NCBI RefSeq assembly: GCF_003347205.1
Contig: NZ_QQBJ01000005.1
Location: forward strand, 1-64,000
Length of the DNA stretch: 64,000 bases
Reading direction: 5' to 3'
Source: Mycolicibacterium moriokaense
Lineage (GTDB): Bacteria; Actinomycetota; Actinomycetes; Mycobacteriales; Mycobacteriaceae
Positions 55,062-63,135 of the stretch are shown one piece after another. Each line of letters begins with the position of its first letter. Within the stretch, counting starts at the first letter, position 1. The position numbers and the translations under genes were made by a program. The notes beneath the pieces were generated by a model. It searched no databases and had not been told where the DNA came from. It saw only the letters and a program-made list of their open reading frames with translations.

Positions 55062-56423
55062 TCAGGCCGGTGTGGGCTGGCTCAGGATCTGCCGTGGCGC
55101 AGCCGATCTGCGGATGGCGGGCGCAACGGGGCGGCCCCGCAACAACCCCTCGACGGAGCCCTGCTCGATCGCTCGGCGATACACCGGCAGTGCGCCCCGC
55201 ACCGCAGCCACTGTCGCCTCGACATCGGCATCGGTGTGCGCGGCGGAGGTGACGAACGACTGACCGAGCACCCCGCGCGTGAGCAGCTCCTGCAGGAACA
55301 GCGTGCGATAGGCCTGTGACGGCTTGCCGTCACCGTCGCGGGTGACGAAGGTCAGACACGACGGCCGTCCCGTCACCTGCACGTGCTCGCTCAACCCTTC
55401 GGCACGGACCGCCGCTTCGACACCGTCGGCCAGTAGCCGCCCGGCGGCCTCCATCCGGCGCACCGGCTCGTCGGTCGCATACGCCTGCACGACTGCGCGG
55501 AACGCGGCAAGCGACGCGGTTTCCGGGCCGTGTGTGGTGGACAGCAGAAACACCCGGTCACGGTCGGTGCGCAGGCCGCCGAGCTCCATGAACTGCCGCT
55601 TGCCCGCCAGCGCCGACAACGGAAAGCCGTTGCCCATCGCCTTGCCCCAGCAGGACAGATCCGGCGCGACGCCGTACACCGCCTGCGCGCCGCGCGATGA
55701 CCACCGGAACCCTGTGATCATTTCGTCGAAGACGAGCAGCGCGCCGTGCCGGTCGCACAGGGTCCGTACGCCCTCGAGGAATCCCGGTTGTGGCTCGCCG
55801 TTGGCCGTCGCCGCTTCCAGGATCACGCAGGCCACATCGCCGGCCTCCAGTGCGCTGGAAAGTGATTCGAGGTCGTTGTAGCGGAAGCGGATGGTGTCCC
55901 GTCGGCTCGCCTCCGGTATTCCGCCGTTCATGTCGGTGGTGCCGATGAACCAGTCGTCGGTGGAGAAGAACGGCTGATCGCAGGCCGCGACCTTGACGCG
56001 GCCCGTCGCCGCGCGGGCCAACCGGATCGCGGCGGTGGTGACGTCGGATCCGTTTTTGGCGAACTTGACCATGTCGGCGCCGGTCACCAGGCTGAGGAAG
56101 TCTTCGGCCGCCGCGAGTTCGAGGACCGTCGGCCGGGTGAAGTTCACCCCGCCCGCGATCACCGAACACACCGCGTCGAGCACCGGCTGGAAACCGTGCC
56201 CGAGGGTGACGGAACGCAGGCCCATCCCGTACTCGACGTACTCGTTGCCGTCGGCGTCCCAGACGTGACATCCGCTACCGCGCACCAGAATCGGCGTCAT
56301 GTGTTCGGGATACTGATCCGAACCTCGGGCATAGGTGTGCGCGCCGCCCGGAATCAGGTCGTGCAACCTGTGCTGGAGGTCGTTGGAGCGCTCGAACGAA
56401 CGGTCAGGGGGATCGGTCTGCAT
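55062..56423 (-). CDS. GSA-type (class III) aminotransferase
   Basis: PLP enzyme of 453 residues, glutamate-1-semialdehyde aminomutase-like. It begins LIPGGAHTYARGSDQYP, has GMGLRSVTLGHG, KFAKNGSDVTTAAIRLAR, LLVFDEMITGFRW and the PLP lysine in SCWGKAMGNGFPLSAL. True HemL is a housekeeping enzyme; in a polysaccharide locus such proteins usually aminate a sugar or a side group. GGAGGAC precedes the ATG at 56423. Convergent with the C-methyltransferase-like gene, 2 bp apart. Confidence 0.82.
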   Translation of the reverse strand: MQTDPPDRSFERSNDLQHRLHDLIPGGAHTYARGSDQYPEHMTPILVRGSGCHVWDADGNEYVEYGMGLRSVTLGHGFQPVLDAVCSVIAGGVNFTRPTVLELAAAEDFLSLVTGADMVKFAKNGSDVTTAAIRLARAATGRVKVAACDQPFFSTDDWFIGTTDMNGGIPEASRRDTIRFRYNDLESLSSALEAGDVACVILEAATANGEPQPGFLEGVRTLCDRHGALLVFDEMITGFRWSSRGAQAVYGVAPDLSCWGKAMGNGFPLSALAGKRQFMELGGLRTDRDRVFLLSTTHGPETASLAAFRAVVQAYATDEPVRRMEAAGRLLADGVEAAVRAEGLSEHVQVTGRPSCLTFVTRDGDGKPSQAYRTLFLQELLTRGVLGQSFVTSAAHTDADVEATVAAVRGALPVYRRAIEQGSVEGLLRGRPVAPAIRRSAAPRQILSQPTPA

Positions 56424-56436
56424 CGGTGTCCTCCGT

Positions 56437-57432
56437 CTAGAGCGGGGCGAGGCCGGCTTCGGTGGTGGCCATCGAGAATCCGTCGTGGTACACCGTGCCG
56501 GTCTCGGTGATGTCCGGGTCCCGGTAGTACCCCTGCTTGAAGTAGACGCCGCCACCGCCGGGCATCAGGGTCCGGACCATGCATCGGGTCTGCCCGGAAC
56601 ACGGTGCAGCCGTGAATGTTTGCGGATTGCCGTTGAGCCACAGTTCGACGAACCCGATGTCGTCGTCGGCCGACCATTTGACGTGCACCTTGATGTCGTT
56701 CCACACGCCACGGACAACGGGGGCACTCCACGGCACGAATGTCGGTCCCGCATCGCCGGGGCTGTTCCAGGTGGACAGCACCAGACCCCAACGATCGGCG
56801 GCCACATTCGTCGGGCCCGCGTTGAACGCCACCGGTGGCGAGCCGTCCGCATTGGCATGCCATTGGGCGATCACGCTCCAACCCCGCGCCGCGGAGAAGT
56901 CGTCGCCGAACATCGTGCTCCACTGGTACCACCGGTCGTCGCCCTCGTCCGCGCCGGTCGCTGCCTCACCGCTGACTTCGGCGCGGTCGCTGCAACACAT
57001 GCCCTCCGGCTGGTCGCCTTGCCGCAGTTCGAAGCGCGCGGCGTACCTGCCTTGGCGGACGACCTGCGTCTGCACCGCCATGCTGTGGTTGGGGGCGTCC
57101 AATTCGGTGCACGGAACGCTGCCGACCGCGATGTTCTGGCAGTTGAGCCATTGGCCGAAGTTCCCGGTCTCGAAGTCACCGACGAAGCTCGGCTTCGGAG
57201 CAGGCTGGGGCGCGGCCGACCCGGTCGCGCTGGACGGTGCGGGCGCGGCCATCGGTGCGCATCCCACGAGTGCCACCACTGCGGCGGCCATGAGCATGCG
57301 TCCGTGCGAAGCCCAAACCACTGCCCGTCCTCCCACTGACTTCGAGCGGGCGCCGGCGCTCGAGGAGACTCGGACCCGTCGTTTCCCGGTGCGCACCGCA
57401 CTGCCGCGCGATGTCTCCTTGTCATCAGGCAT
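56437..57432 (-). CDS. Exported polysaccharide lyase-like protein
   Basis: About 331 residues with a hydrophobic segment MLMAAAVVALVGCAP at about 46-60 that ends in a lipobox (LVGC), then a Pro/Ala/Ser linker and a beta-rich domain. RYAARFELRQGD, RAEVSGEAA, RWYQWSTMFGDDF, WSVIAQWHA and GVYFKQGYYRD are typical of heparin-lyase-I/alginate-lyase-like jelly rolls (PL7/PL20 class). ATG at 57432 overlaps the upstream GT gene by 8 bp but leaves a 45-residue basic N-region; ATG 57297 would give a normal lipoprotein signal. It could trim or release the polymer outside the cell. Confidence 0.75.
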   Translation of the reverse strand: MPDDKETSRGSAVRTGKRRVRVSSSAGARSKSVGGRAVVWASHGRMLMAAAVVALVGCAPMAAPAPSSATGSAAPQPAPKPSFVGDFETGNFGQWLNCQNIAVGSVPCTELDAPNHSMAVQTQVVRQGRYAARFELRQGDQPEGMCCSDRAEVSGEAATGADEGDDRWYQWSTMFGDDFSAARGWSVIAQWHANADGSPPVAFNAGPTNVAADRWGLVLSTWNSPGDAGPTFVPWSAPVVRGVWNDIKVHVKWSADDDIGFVELWLNGNPQTFTAAPCSGQTRCMVRTLMPGGGGVYFKQGYYRDPDITETGTVYHDGFSMATTEAGLAPL

Positions 57433-58684
57433 CAACACAGTCCTGGATAGTTTGCCTGCTGCGTGCGGCGTCGACCGGTTTCCGCGCCACCGACGTGGCG
57501 AACAGGTTGTCGTAGAACCTGAGCAGGTTGTCCCGCGAAGTCCCCCACGACAGTTCGTCCTCGACCCGCTTGCGACCGATGCGGCCCATCTCGGCGCGGC
57601 GCTGTGGGTCGTCGAGCAGCGCATCGACGGCGGCCGCGAACGCAACCTCGTCGTTCGCGGGCACATAGGCTGCGGCTTCGGCGGCCGACACCCGCGCCTC
57701 GATGAGATCGAACGACACCAGCGGTCGGGCCATCGCCATGTACTCGACGACCTTGTTCATCGTGGAGACGTCGTTGAGGGGGTTCTTGGGGTCGGGTGAC
57801 AGACACACATCCGCACTCGACAGGCAGCGCTGCACGAACTCGTCGGGTACGCGACCGGTGAACTCCACGATGTCCGAGATGCCGAGACGTTCGGACAGCG
57901 AAACCATCTCGGTGAGCGCGTCGCCGGCGCCCATGAAGACGAAATGCGTGTCATCGCGCCCGATCCCGTGCCGGAGATGGGCAATGGCCCGCAGCGCGTA
58001 GTCGACACCGTCCTGCGGTCCCATCACGCCGAGGTAGGCGCAAAGATGGCGCTTTCCGTTGCGCAGAGCGGGATCCGGCTCGCGCTGCACGAACCGGGAC
58101 AGATCAGGTGCGCTCCTGACCACCGACACCCGTTCCGGCGCCATCCTGCCGCGGTTGATCGCGACCCGTCGATAGCTTTCGTTCGTCGAGATCACCGCGT
58201 CGGCGCAGAAGAACGTCAGCCGCTCGAGTAACAGGCTCACCCGATACAGGGCCTTGCCGCTGGTGGAGAACCGGGACAGGAAAAGCTCGGGGACCAGATC
58301 GTGCTGATCGAACACCGATCGCGTACCTCCGAGGATCCGAAGGATGACGGCGACGATGAAGAACAGGTCCGGCGGGTTGCAGGCGTGCACGACGTCGATG
58401 CGGCCCCGGCGTCGAACCTTCAACGCGAGCCGAATGGTGTGCCACAGGGCCACCGAATACTCGCGGAGATAGCCGAGCGGTCCGCCTTCGGCCGGTCGCA
58501 GCGGGTAGCGCAGGATGCGCACGCCGTCGATCGTCACGTCGCTCTCGGTGTCCTGTTTGGCCCCCTGCGGGCAGATGACGGTGACCCGGTAGCCCGCGTC
58601 CACCAGGGCGCGGCTCTCCTGCCATACCCGTCGGTCGAAGGGCACCGACAGGTTTTCCACCAGGATCAGGATGTGCCCGCTCAT
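57425..58684 (-). CDS. Glycosyltransferase family 4
   Basis: GT-B glycosyltransferase of 419 residues. It starts HILILVENLSVPFDRRVWQE, a form common in WcaI/Cap-type GT4 enzymes, and has VFDQHDLVPELF, AYLGVMGPQDGVDYALRAI, GRVPDEFVQRCLSSADVCLS and VVEYMAMARPLVSFDL. Adds a sugar to the lipid-linked repeat at the cytoplasmic face. Its start overlaps the end of the double GT gene (4 bp). Confidence 0.87.
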   Translation of the reverse strand: MSGHILILVENLSVPFDRRVWQESRALVDAGYRVTVICPQGAKQDTESDVTIDGVRILRYPLRPAEGGPLGYLREYSVALWHTIRLALKVRRRGRIDVVHACNPPDLFFIVAVILRILGGTRSVFDQHDLVPELFLSRFSTSGKALYRVSLLLERLTFFCADAVISTNESYRRVAINRGRMAPERVSVVRSAPDLSRFVQREPDPALRNGKRHLCAYLGVMGPQDGVDYALRAIAHLRHGIGRDDTHFVFMGAGDALTEMVSLSERLGISDIVEFTGRVPDEFVQRCLSSADVCLSPDPKNPLNDVSTMNKVVEYMAMARPLVSFDLIEARVSAAEAAAYVPANDEVAFAAAVDALLDDPQRRAEMGRIGRKRVEDELSWGTSRDNLLRFYDNLFATSVARKPVDAARSRQTIQDCVDA

Positions 58685-60993
58685 TCGATCACCGCTCCTC
58701 GGCCCAAGAGATCAGTCAGCAATTGTTCGTACTTCCTTGCTGTGGTTTGAATTCGGAACTCGCACTCGGCGCGCGCCCGCCCGCTCTTGCCCAACTGCAT
58801 GCGCAGCTGCCGGTCGTCGGCGAGCAGTCGGAGGCGCTCCGCGTATTTCTCGACGTCGCCGACCGGGACGACGAAGCCCTGCTCGCCGTCTTCGACGATG
58901 TCGCGAACCGATCCGCAGTCGGTTGCCACGACGGGTAGGCCGGCGGCTATCGCCTCGATGAGCGTGATCGGCACACCCTCGTGCACTGACGAAAGGCAGG
59001 CGACGTCCAGGCCCGGCAACAGGTCGGCCACATCACGGCGAATTCCGAGAAACGTCGTGCGCGCATCGATGTCCAAATGCCGTGCCAGATCTCGTAACTC
59101 GTTGTCGCGAGCGCCACCGCCGATCACCAGCAGGCGGACGTGCGGCACCGATGCGGCGCAGGCCGCGACCGCTTCGAACAACACCTCGTGCGCTTTTTGC
59201 GGACTCAGCCGGGCGACGATCCCGACGACGAAATCAGTGTCCGCGACGTCGAGTGCCTGTCGGGCGCGTCGCCTGTCCGCGGCGCTCGGAACAGCGGGCA
59301 GGTCGATGCCGTTGGGGATGACGACCTCCCTGGTGGTCGCGAACGGGCCGACGCCGACGCCCTCGTCTCGGTGTAGGTATTCGCCTTGGCCGGGCGTCAA
59401 CAGCACGAGTGCATCGGACAGCGCGAGGGTATTGACCGCCCAGCGCGGCAGCACCCGCTGGCCGGTGGCGGTCAGGTCCATGTCGTGTGCCGCAACGATG
59501 TTGACCGGCACGCGTGCCAGCCGGGCGGCGATCCGGCCGAGCGCCAGAGCGGCCCGGTGGTGGTGGGCCACCAGCACCGCATCGGTCTGTGTGCGACGCA
59601 GGGACCGAATCAGTCGAGGCAGCGTGTGCGGGTCGAATCTGCCTGTCCGGTCGAGCACCTCGACATCGAAACCGGCCGAGCGGAAATCGTTCGCGAGCGG
59701 ACCTTCTTCGCGCAGGCACACCAGGCGCGGCTCGACGACCTCGGGGTCGAAGTTCTTGAACAAGTTGAGGATCAGCGTCTCGGCGCCGCCGACGAAGGTG
59801 AGGTCGAGCACGACGGCCAGCCGCATCGGCCGGGTGCCGCGTCGCGCCGTGGGTACCAGTGCGGTCAGGGCGCGTTCGCTCGCTGCGACGCTCGAGCGCA
59901 GGCTGAACTGCGCCTCCGCCCGGGCGCGCGCCGCATGTCCCATCCGGTGTGCGAGCCCGGAATCGGACAGGATGCGCACCAGTCGCTCGGCGAGTGCAGC
60001 CGGATCCCGAGCCGGCACCAGGTAGCCGGTCGTCGGTTCATCGATCATCTCGGGAACGCCTCCGACCGCGGTGCACACCGCAGGACGCCCGGCCGCCATC
60101 GCCTCGAGAAGCGCCATCGGAAAGCACTCCACCGTGTAGGAGCTCAGGACGAATACGTCTACGGCCCTGAGCAGTTCGGGGACATCCTGGCGTGAACCCG
60201 CGAGCACCACGTGGTCGCCGAGAGCGAGTTCGCGGACCATGCTTTCCAGCCGCGGGCGCATGGGGCCGTCACCGACGATCAGAAATTTCGCGGAAGGGAT
60301 GCGGTCGGCCACCAGCCGAGCGGCGCGCAGGAAGGTCTCGTGATCCTTCTCCGGGCGCAACATCGCGAAGATGCCGACGACCTTGTCGGACATACTGATC
60401 CCGAGATCACCGACCGCGCTGCGGTCATCGGTGAACTGAAACAGATCGACGTCGACGCCGTTGTGGATGAGCCGGATCTTGTCCGGTGGGTATCCCAAGT
60501 CGTCGACCATGTAGTCGACTTGCGCCTTCACCAGGCCGTAGTAGGCGCTCGTCACGGGATCCAGCAGGCGATCCGCGATCCGCCGGAGCGTGGACCGCGA
60601 AGCGGTGTCACCGCAATTGTGGACCCACACCACGCTGTAAGGCACTCGCGACAGTCGCGCCGCGATCCGGCCGAGCATCTCGGCGTTGTATCCGCGCGTG
60701 ATGACCACGTCGGGCCTGAAACTGCGCATTTCGCGGATCAAGTCGCCAAGAGCGCCGAGCATTTGTCGCTTGGTCCGGTGCAGTGCGACAGCGCGCACAT
60801 CGGACGCCGCGAGGGTGCCGAACAGCTTGCCCTCGCCACCGATGCACACGACGGCCGCATCGAATCGCGAGCGATCCAGGTTCGGCATCAGTGCAGTGAC
60901 GTGTCGCTCCGCGCCGCCGACGCCCAGATCGGGTACCACGTACATGACGCGGACGCGTTTTTGGCGCGTCCGCTGCGGAGCTTGCCTACCCAT
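58681..60993 (-). CDS. Fused double glycosyltransferase (GT4-GT4)
   Basis: Protein of 770 residues made of two complete GT-B glycosyltransferases. First half (about 14-385): VMYVVPDLGVGGAERHVTAL, IHNGVDVDLF, IFAMLRPEKDHETFLRAA, ECFPMALLEAMAAGRPAV. Second half (about 390-760): VVLDLTFVGGAETLILNLF, VIPNGIDLPAV, IVARLSPQKAHEVLFEAV, EGVPITLIEAIAAGLPVV. Each half keeps its own GGAE start and EX7E motif. Probably makes two consecutive linkages of the repeat unit. The junction around residues 380-392 (TARRGTRPMR) is a short basic linker. First gene of a four-gene minus-strand operon. Confidence 0.88.
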   Translation of the reverse strand: MGRQAPQRTRQKRVRVMYVVPDLGVGGAERHVTALMPNLDRSRFDAAVVCIGGEGKLFGTLAASDVRAVALHRTKRQMLGALGDLIREMRSFRPDVVITRGYNAEMLGRIAARLSRVPYSVVWVHNCGDTASRSTLRRIADRLLDPVTSAYYGLVKAQVDYMVDDLGYPPDKIRLIHNGVDVDLFQFTDDRSAVGDLGISMSDKVVGIFAMLRPEKDHETFLRAARLVADRIPSAKFLIVGDGPMRPRLESMVRELALGDHVVLAGSRQDVPELLRAVDVFVLSSYTVECFPMALLEAMAAGRPAVCTAVGGVPEMIDEPTTGYLVPARDPAALAERLVRILSDSGLAHRMGHAARARAEAQFSLRSSVAASERALTALVPTARRGTRPMRLAVVLDLTFVGGAETLILNLFKNFDPEVVEPRLVCLREEGPLANDFRSAGFDVEVLDRTGRFDPHTLPRLIRSLRRTQTDAVLVAHHHRAALALGRIAARLARVPVNIVAAHDMDLTATGQRVLPRWAVNTLALSDALVLLTPGQGEYLHRDEGVGVGPFATTREVVIPNGIDLPAVPSAADRRRARQALDVADTDFVVGIVARLSPQKAHEVLFEAVAACAASVPHVRLLVIGGGARDNELRDLARHLDIDARTTFLGIRRDVADLLPGLDVACLSSVHEGVPITLIEAIAAGLPVVATDCGSVRDIVEDGEQGFVVPVGDVEKYAERLRLLADDRQLRMQLGKSGRARAECEFRIQTTARKYEQLLTDLLGRGAVIE

Positions 60994-61677
60994 CCGTTTC
61001 CGGCTCCGATCCGTCGTGTACCGACAAGGCGGCCACCCAGCCGTTCAGGCCGCGCGGGCGCATTTGCCACCGAATAGTATGCGACGGCATGTGCTACTTG
61101 CCAGCTCAGATTATGGCAAATACATAACCGTGTTAACCAAGACGTTAGCCAGACCTTTTGTGACCGCAGCGTAAATACGCAAATGTTTTGGGCTGAACCA
61201 GAAAGATCGATGTCGGCCGATTCAAATTAGCTGTGCCGTGGTGGTGCCGACGTTCGCCGAAGACGGGCCATGCGGCCGTCCTCGCAGGAAAGACGGACAT
61301 CGCGTGCCGATTCGCCGAAGCGACCGGTTGCCGAGCGGATGTTTGCGCGTGGGGCATGGTCGTCGCGTGGCCCAGCGGTTGAGGCGGATCTCACAATCGC
61401 CGGTAAGCATGTTCTCGACGGAACCGCATCCGATCGCGATCAGACAAGGTCAAAAGTGTGCTTGTCTTGCGCAGTTTGGCGGATAATCCAGCCTGAGAGT
61501 GTTCTGACAGTCTCCATAGGTTTGCCAGAATTGCAGTCTTGTGTAGCGTTCGTGATGTGTTCTTGCTAGGCTCGGGCCGATGCACGGGTGCGTGACGAGC
61601 CCGTATCTCGAGAAAGGCGTCGAGCGGGGCGGCGTTTGCGGGATTTCGGCACAGTTAGCACGTTGGGTGGAGGGCAA
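60994..61677. other. Divergent promoter region without a gene
   Basis: The 684 bases between the double GT gene and the Wzz-like gene show no supported coding region; the open frames are short, lack ribosome sites and are arginine-rich or mixed. AT content rises at about 61075-61235 and again at 61440-61570. The region must hold promoters in both directions. I see no clear repeat, riboswitch or attachment site. Confidence 0.5.
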
Positions 61678-63105
61678 ATGAATCTCACGTCGAGGCAACG
61701 GTGGGAACAGATTCGGCGCCGGTGGCGGGTTGTCGCGGTGCTGACCGTCCTCACCACGCTGGCCGCGACGGCGTACGCACTCACCGCAAGTGCGACCTAC
61801 ACCGGCAAGTCCACACTGATGCTGTCGGGGCGGACTCCCGAGCAGGACGCGGTGATGGTGGTCGGCTACCTGACCCTCTTCAATGACCCGGCGACGATCG
61901 CCCGGCTGAAAGCGACGAACGGCATTCCCGAGGCCGTCACCGCGGAGGCGCTGACGGCGGGCGCCAGCCCGATCCTCAACATCGAGGCGACCGCGAACGA
62001 TCCGAAGGTGGCGCAGGACGCGGCGCAGAAGATGGCGCAGACCTTCAGCACCGACATCAACGCGACACAGCAAAAGGGCAAGGACAGCCGGCTTGCCGAC
62101 CTGGAGAACCAGCTCACCGGTGTGAACCCGCTGGCACCCGACGGTTCGGTGAATACCTACTACACCGAGTTGCAGACGCAGATCGATCAGGTGAAGTCGG
62201 ATCCGACGAATGAACTCATGGTTCTTCAGCTGCGGGCCGGGGTCAACGAGAAGGCGCCGAGCACGGTGTTCAGCATCGCGGCGGGGCTGCTGGGTGGGTT
62301 GCTCCTCGGCGTCCTGGCGGCGCTAGGGCTGGCCGCCTTGTCGACCCGGCCGGCGAATTCGGCCGACCTTCGGCAGCGGACGGGCATCCGGACCCTCGTC
62401 GACGTCCCTGGCGCAGGGGACGTGGTGCGCGACAGGCTGCGCCGCGAGCGGCTGCGGATGCTCGCCAACGTCGTCAGCCTCGAGGGGCCGCCGACACCGA
62501 GGGTCATCGCGGTGGCCGACACCCGCGGCGGTTCGGAGGCCCGCGAGGTCGCCGAAGCGCTGGCCCGGTCGTCGGCCGAGCAGGGGTCTCGCACCGTGCT
62601 CGTCTACGCGGACAACGACCCGACACCGCCGGCGGGTGGCATCGGCTTCAACGACGCGCTGGCCAAGGTCGGCGTCGTTCAAACGGTCCTGGCCGGCGGA
62701 AACGTCGAGTTGCTCAAGACCATGCCTGCCGGCTCGCCGCTGGTCGACCGCTACTCGTTGATGACCCGTGAACGGATCTCCGCGATTCTCGAGGAGTTGC
62801 GTGCAGCAGCTGACAACGTGATCGTCGCGACCCCGCCGATCGCCGACTCCGCCGAAACCCCGGTGCTGTGCGCGGCGGCCGATGTCGCGATATTGGCCGT
62901 CACCCGGAACTCCAGCAAGTACTCCGACATCACCGCCGCGGCCGATGCGGTCGAGAAGGCGCGTGGGCGTCTGCTGGGAGCGGTGTTGATCGACCAGCCC
63001 GGTGCCGATCACCCCGGCGTGCCTGCCGACGACCGGTCGGACGGGCGCTTCGAACGGTTCTCTTCTCCGCAGGCGGGCGCGTCGTCCGCCGAAGTCATCC
63101 GATAG
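61678..63105 (+). CDS. Wzz/BY-kinase-like chain-length protein with degenerate ATPase domain
   Basis: Protein of 475 residues. Wzz-type N-terminal half: helix 1 (about 19-40, VVAVLTVLTTLAATAYAL), an exported alpha-helical part, and helix 2 (about 198-222, FSIAAGLLGGLLLGVLAALG). The cytoplasmic half resembles the CpsD/Wzc kinase, but where the P-loop GxxGxGKS should be it reads VADTRGGSEAREVAEAL, and the Walker A' aspartate string reads VLVYADND. No C-terminal tyrosine cluster. GGAGGG precedes the ATG at 61678. Likely controls polymer length without ATP hydrolysis. Confidence 0.83.
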   Translation: MNLTSRQRWEQIRRRWRVVAVLTVLTTLAATAYALTASATYTGKSTLMLSGRTPEQDAVMVVGYLTLFNDPATIARLKATNGIPEAVTAEALTAGASPILNIEATANDPKVAQDAAQKMAQTFSTDINATQQKGKDSRLADLENQLTGVNPLAPDGSVNTYYTELQTQIDQVKSDPTNELMVLQLRAGVNEKAPSTVFSIAAGLLGGLLLGVLAALGLAALSTRPANSADLRQRTGIRTLVDVPGAGDVVRDRLRRERLRMLANVVSLEGPPTPRVIAVADTRGGSEAREVAEALARSSAEQGSRTVLVYADNDPTPPAGGIGFNDALAKVGVVQTVLAGGNVELLKTMPAGSPLVDRYSLMTRERISAILEELRAAADNVIVATPPIADSAETPVLCAAADVAILAVTRNSSKYSDITAAADAVEKARGRLLGAVLIDQPGADHPGVPADDRSDGRFERFSSPQAGASSAEVIR

Positions 63106-63135
63106 CGCGACCGTCGGTACCCGGTGCCCCGAATA

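Noticed and set aside
60994-61677. Small genes in the region between the double GT and Wzz-like genes
   Set aside because: Open frames there lack ribosome sites, codon bias and recognisable motifs.
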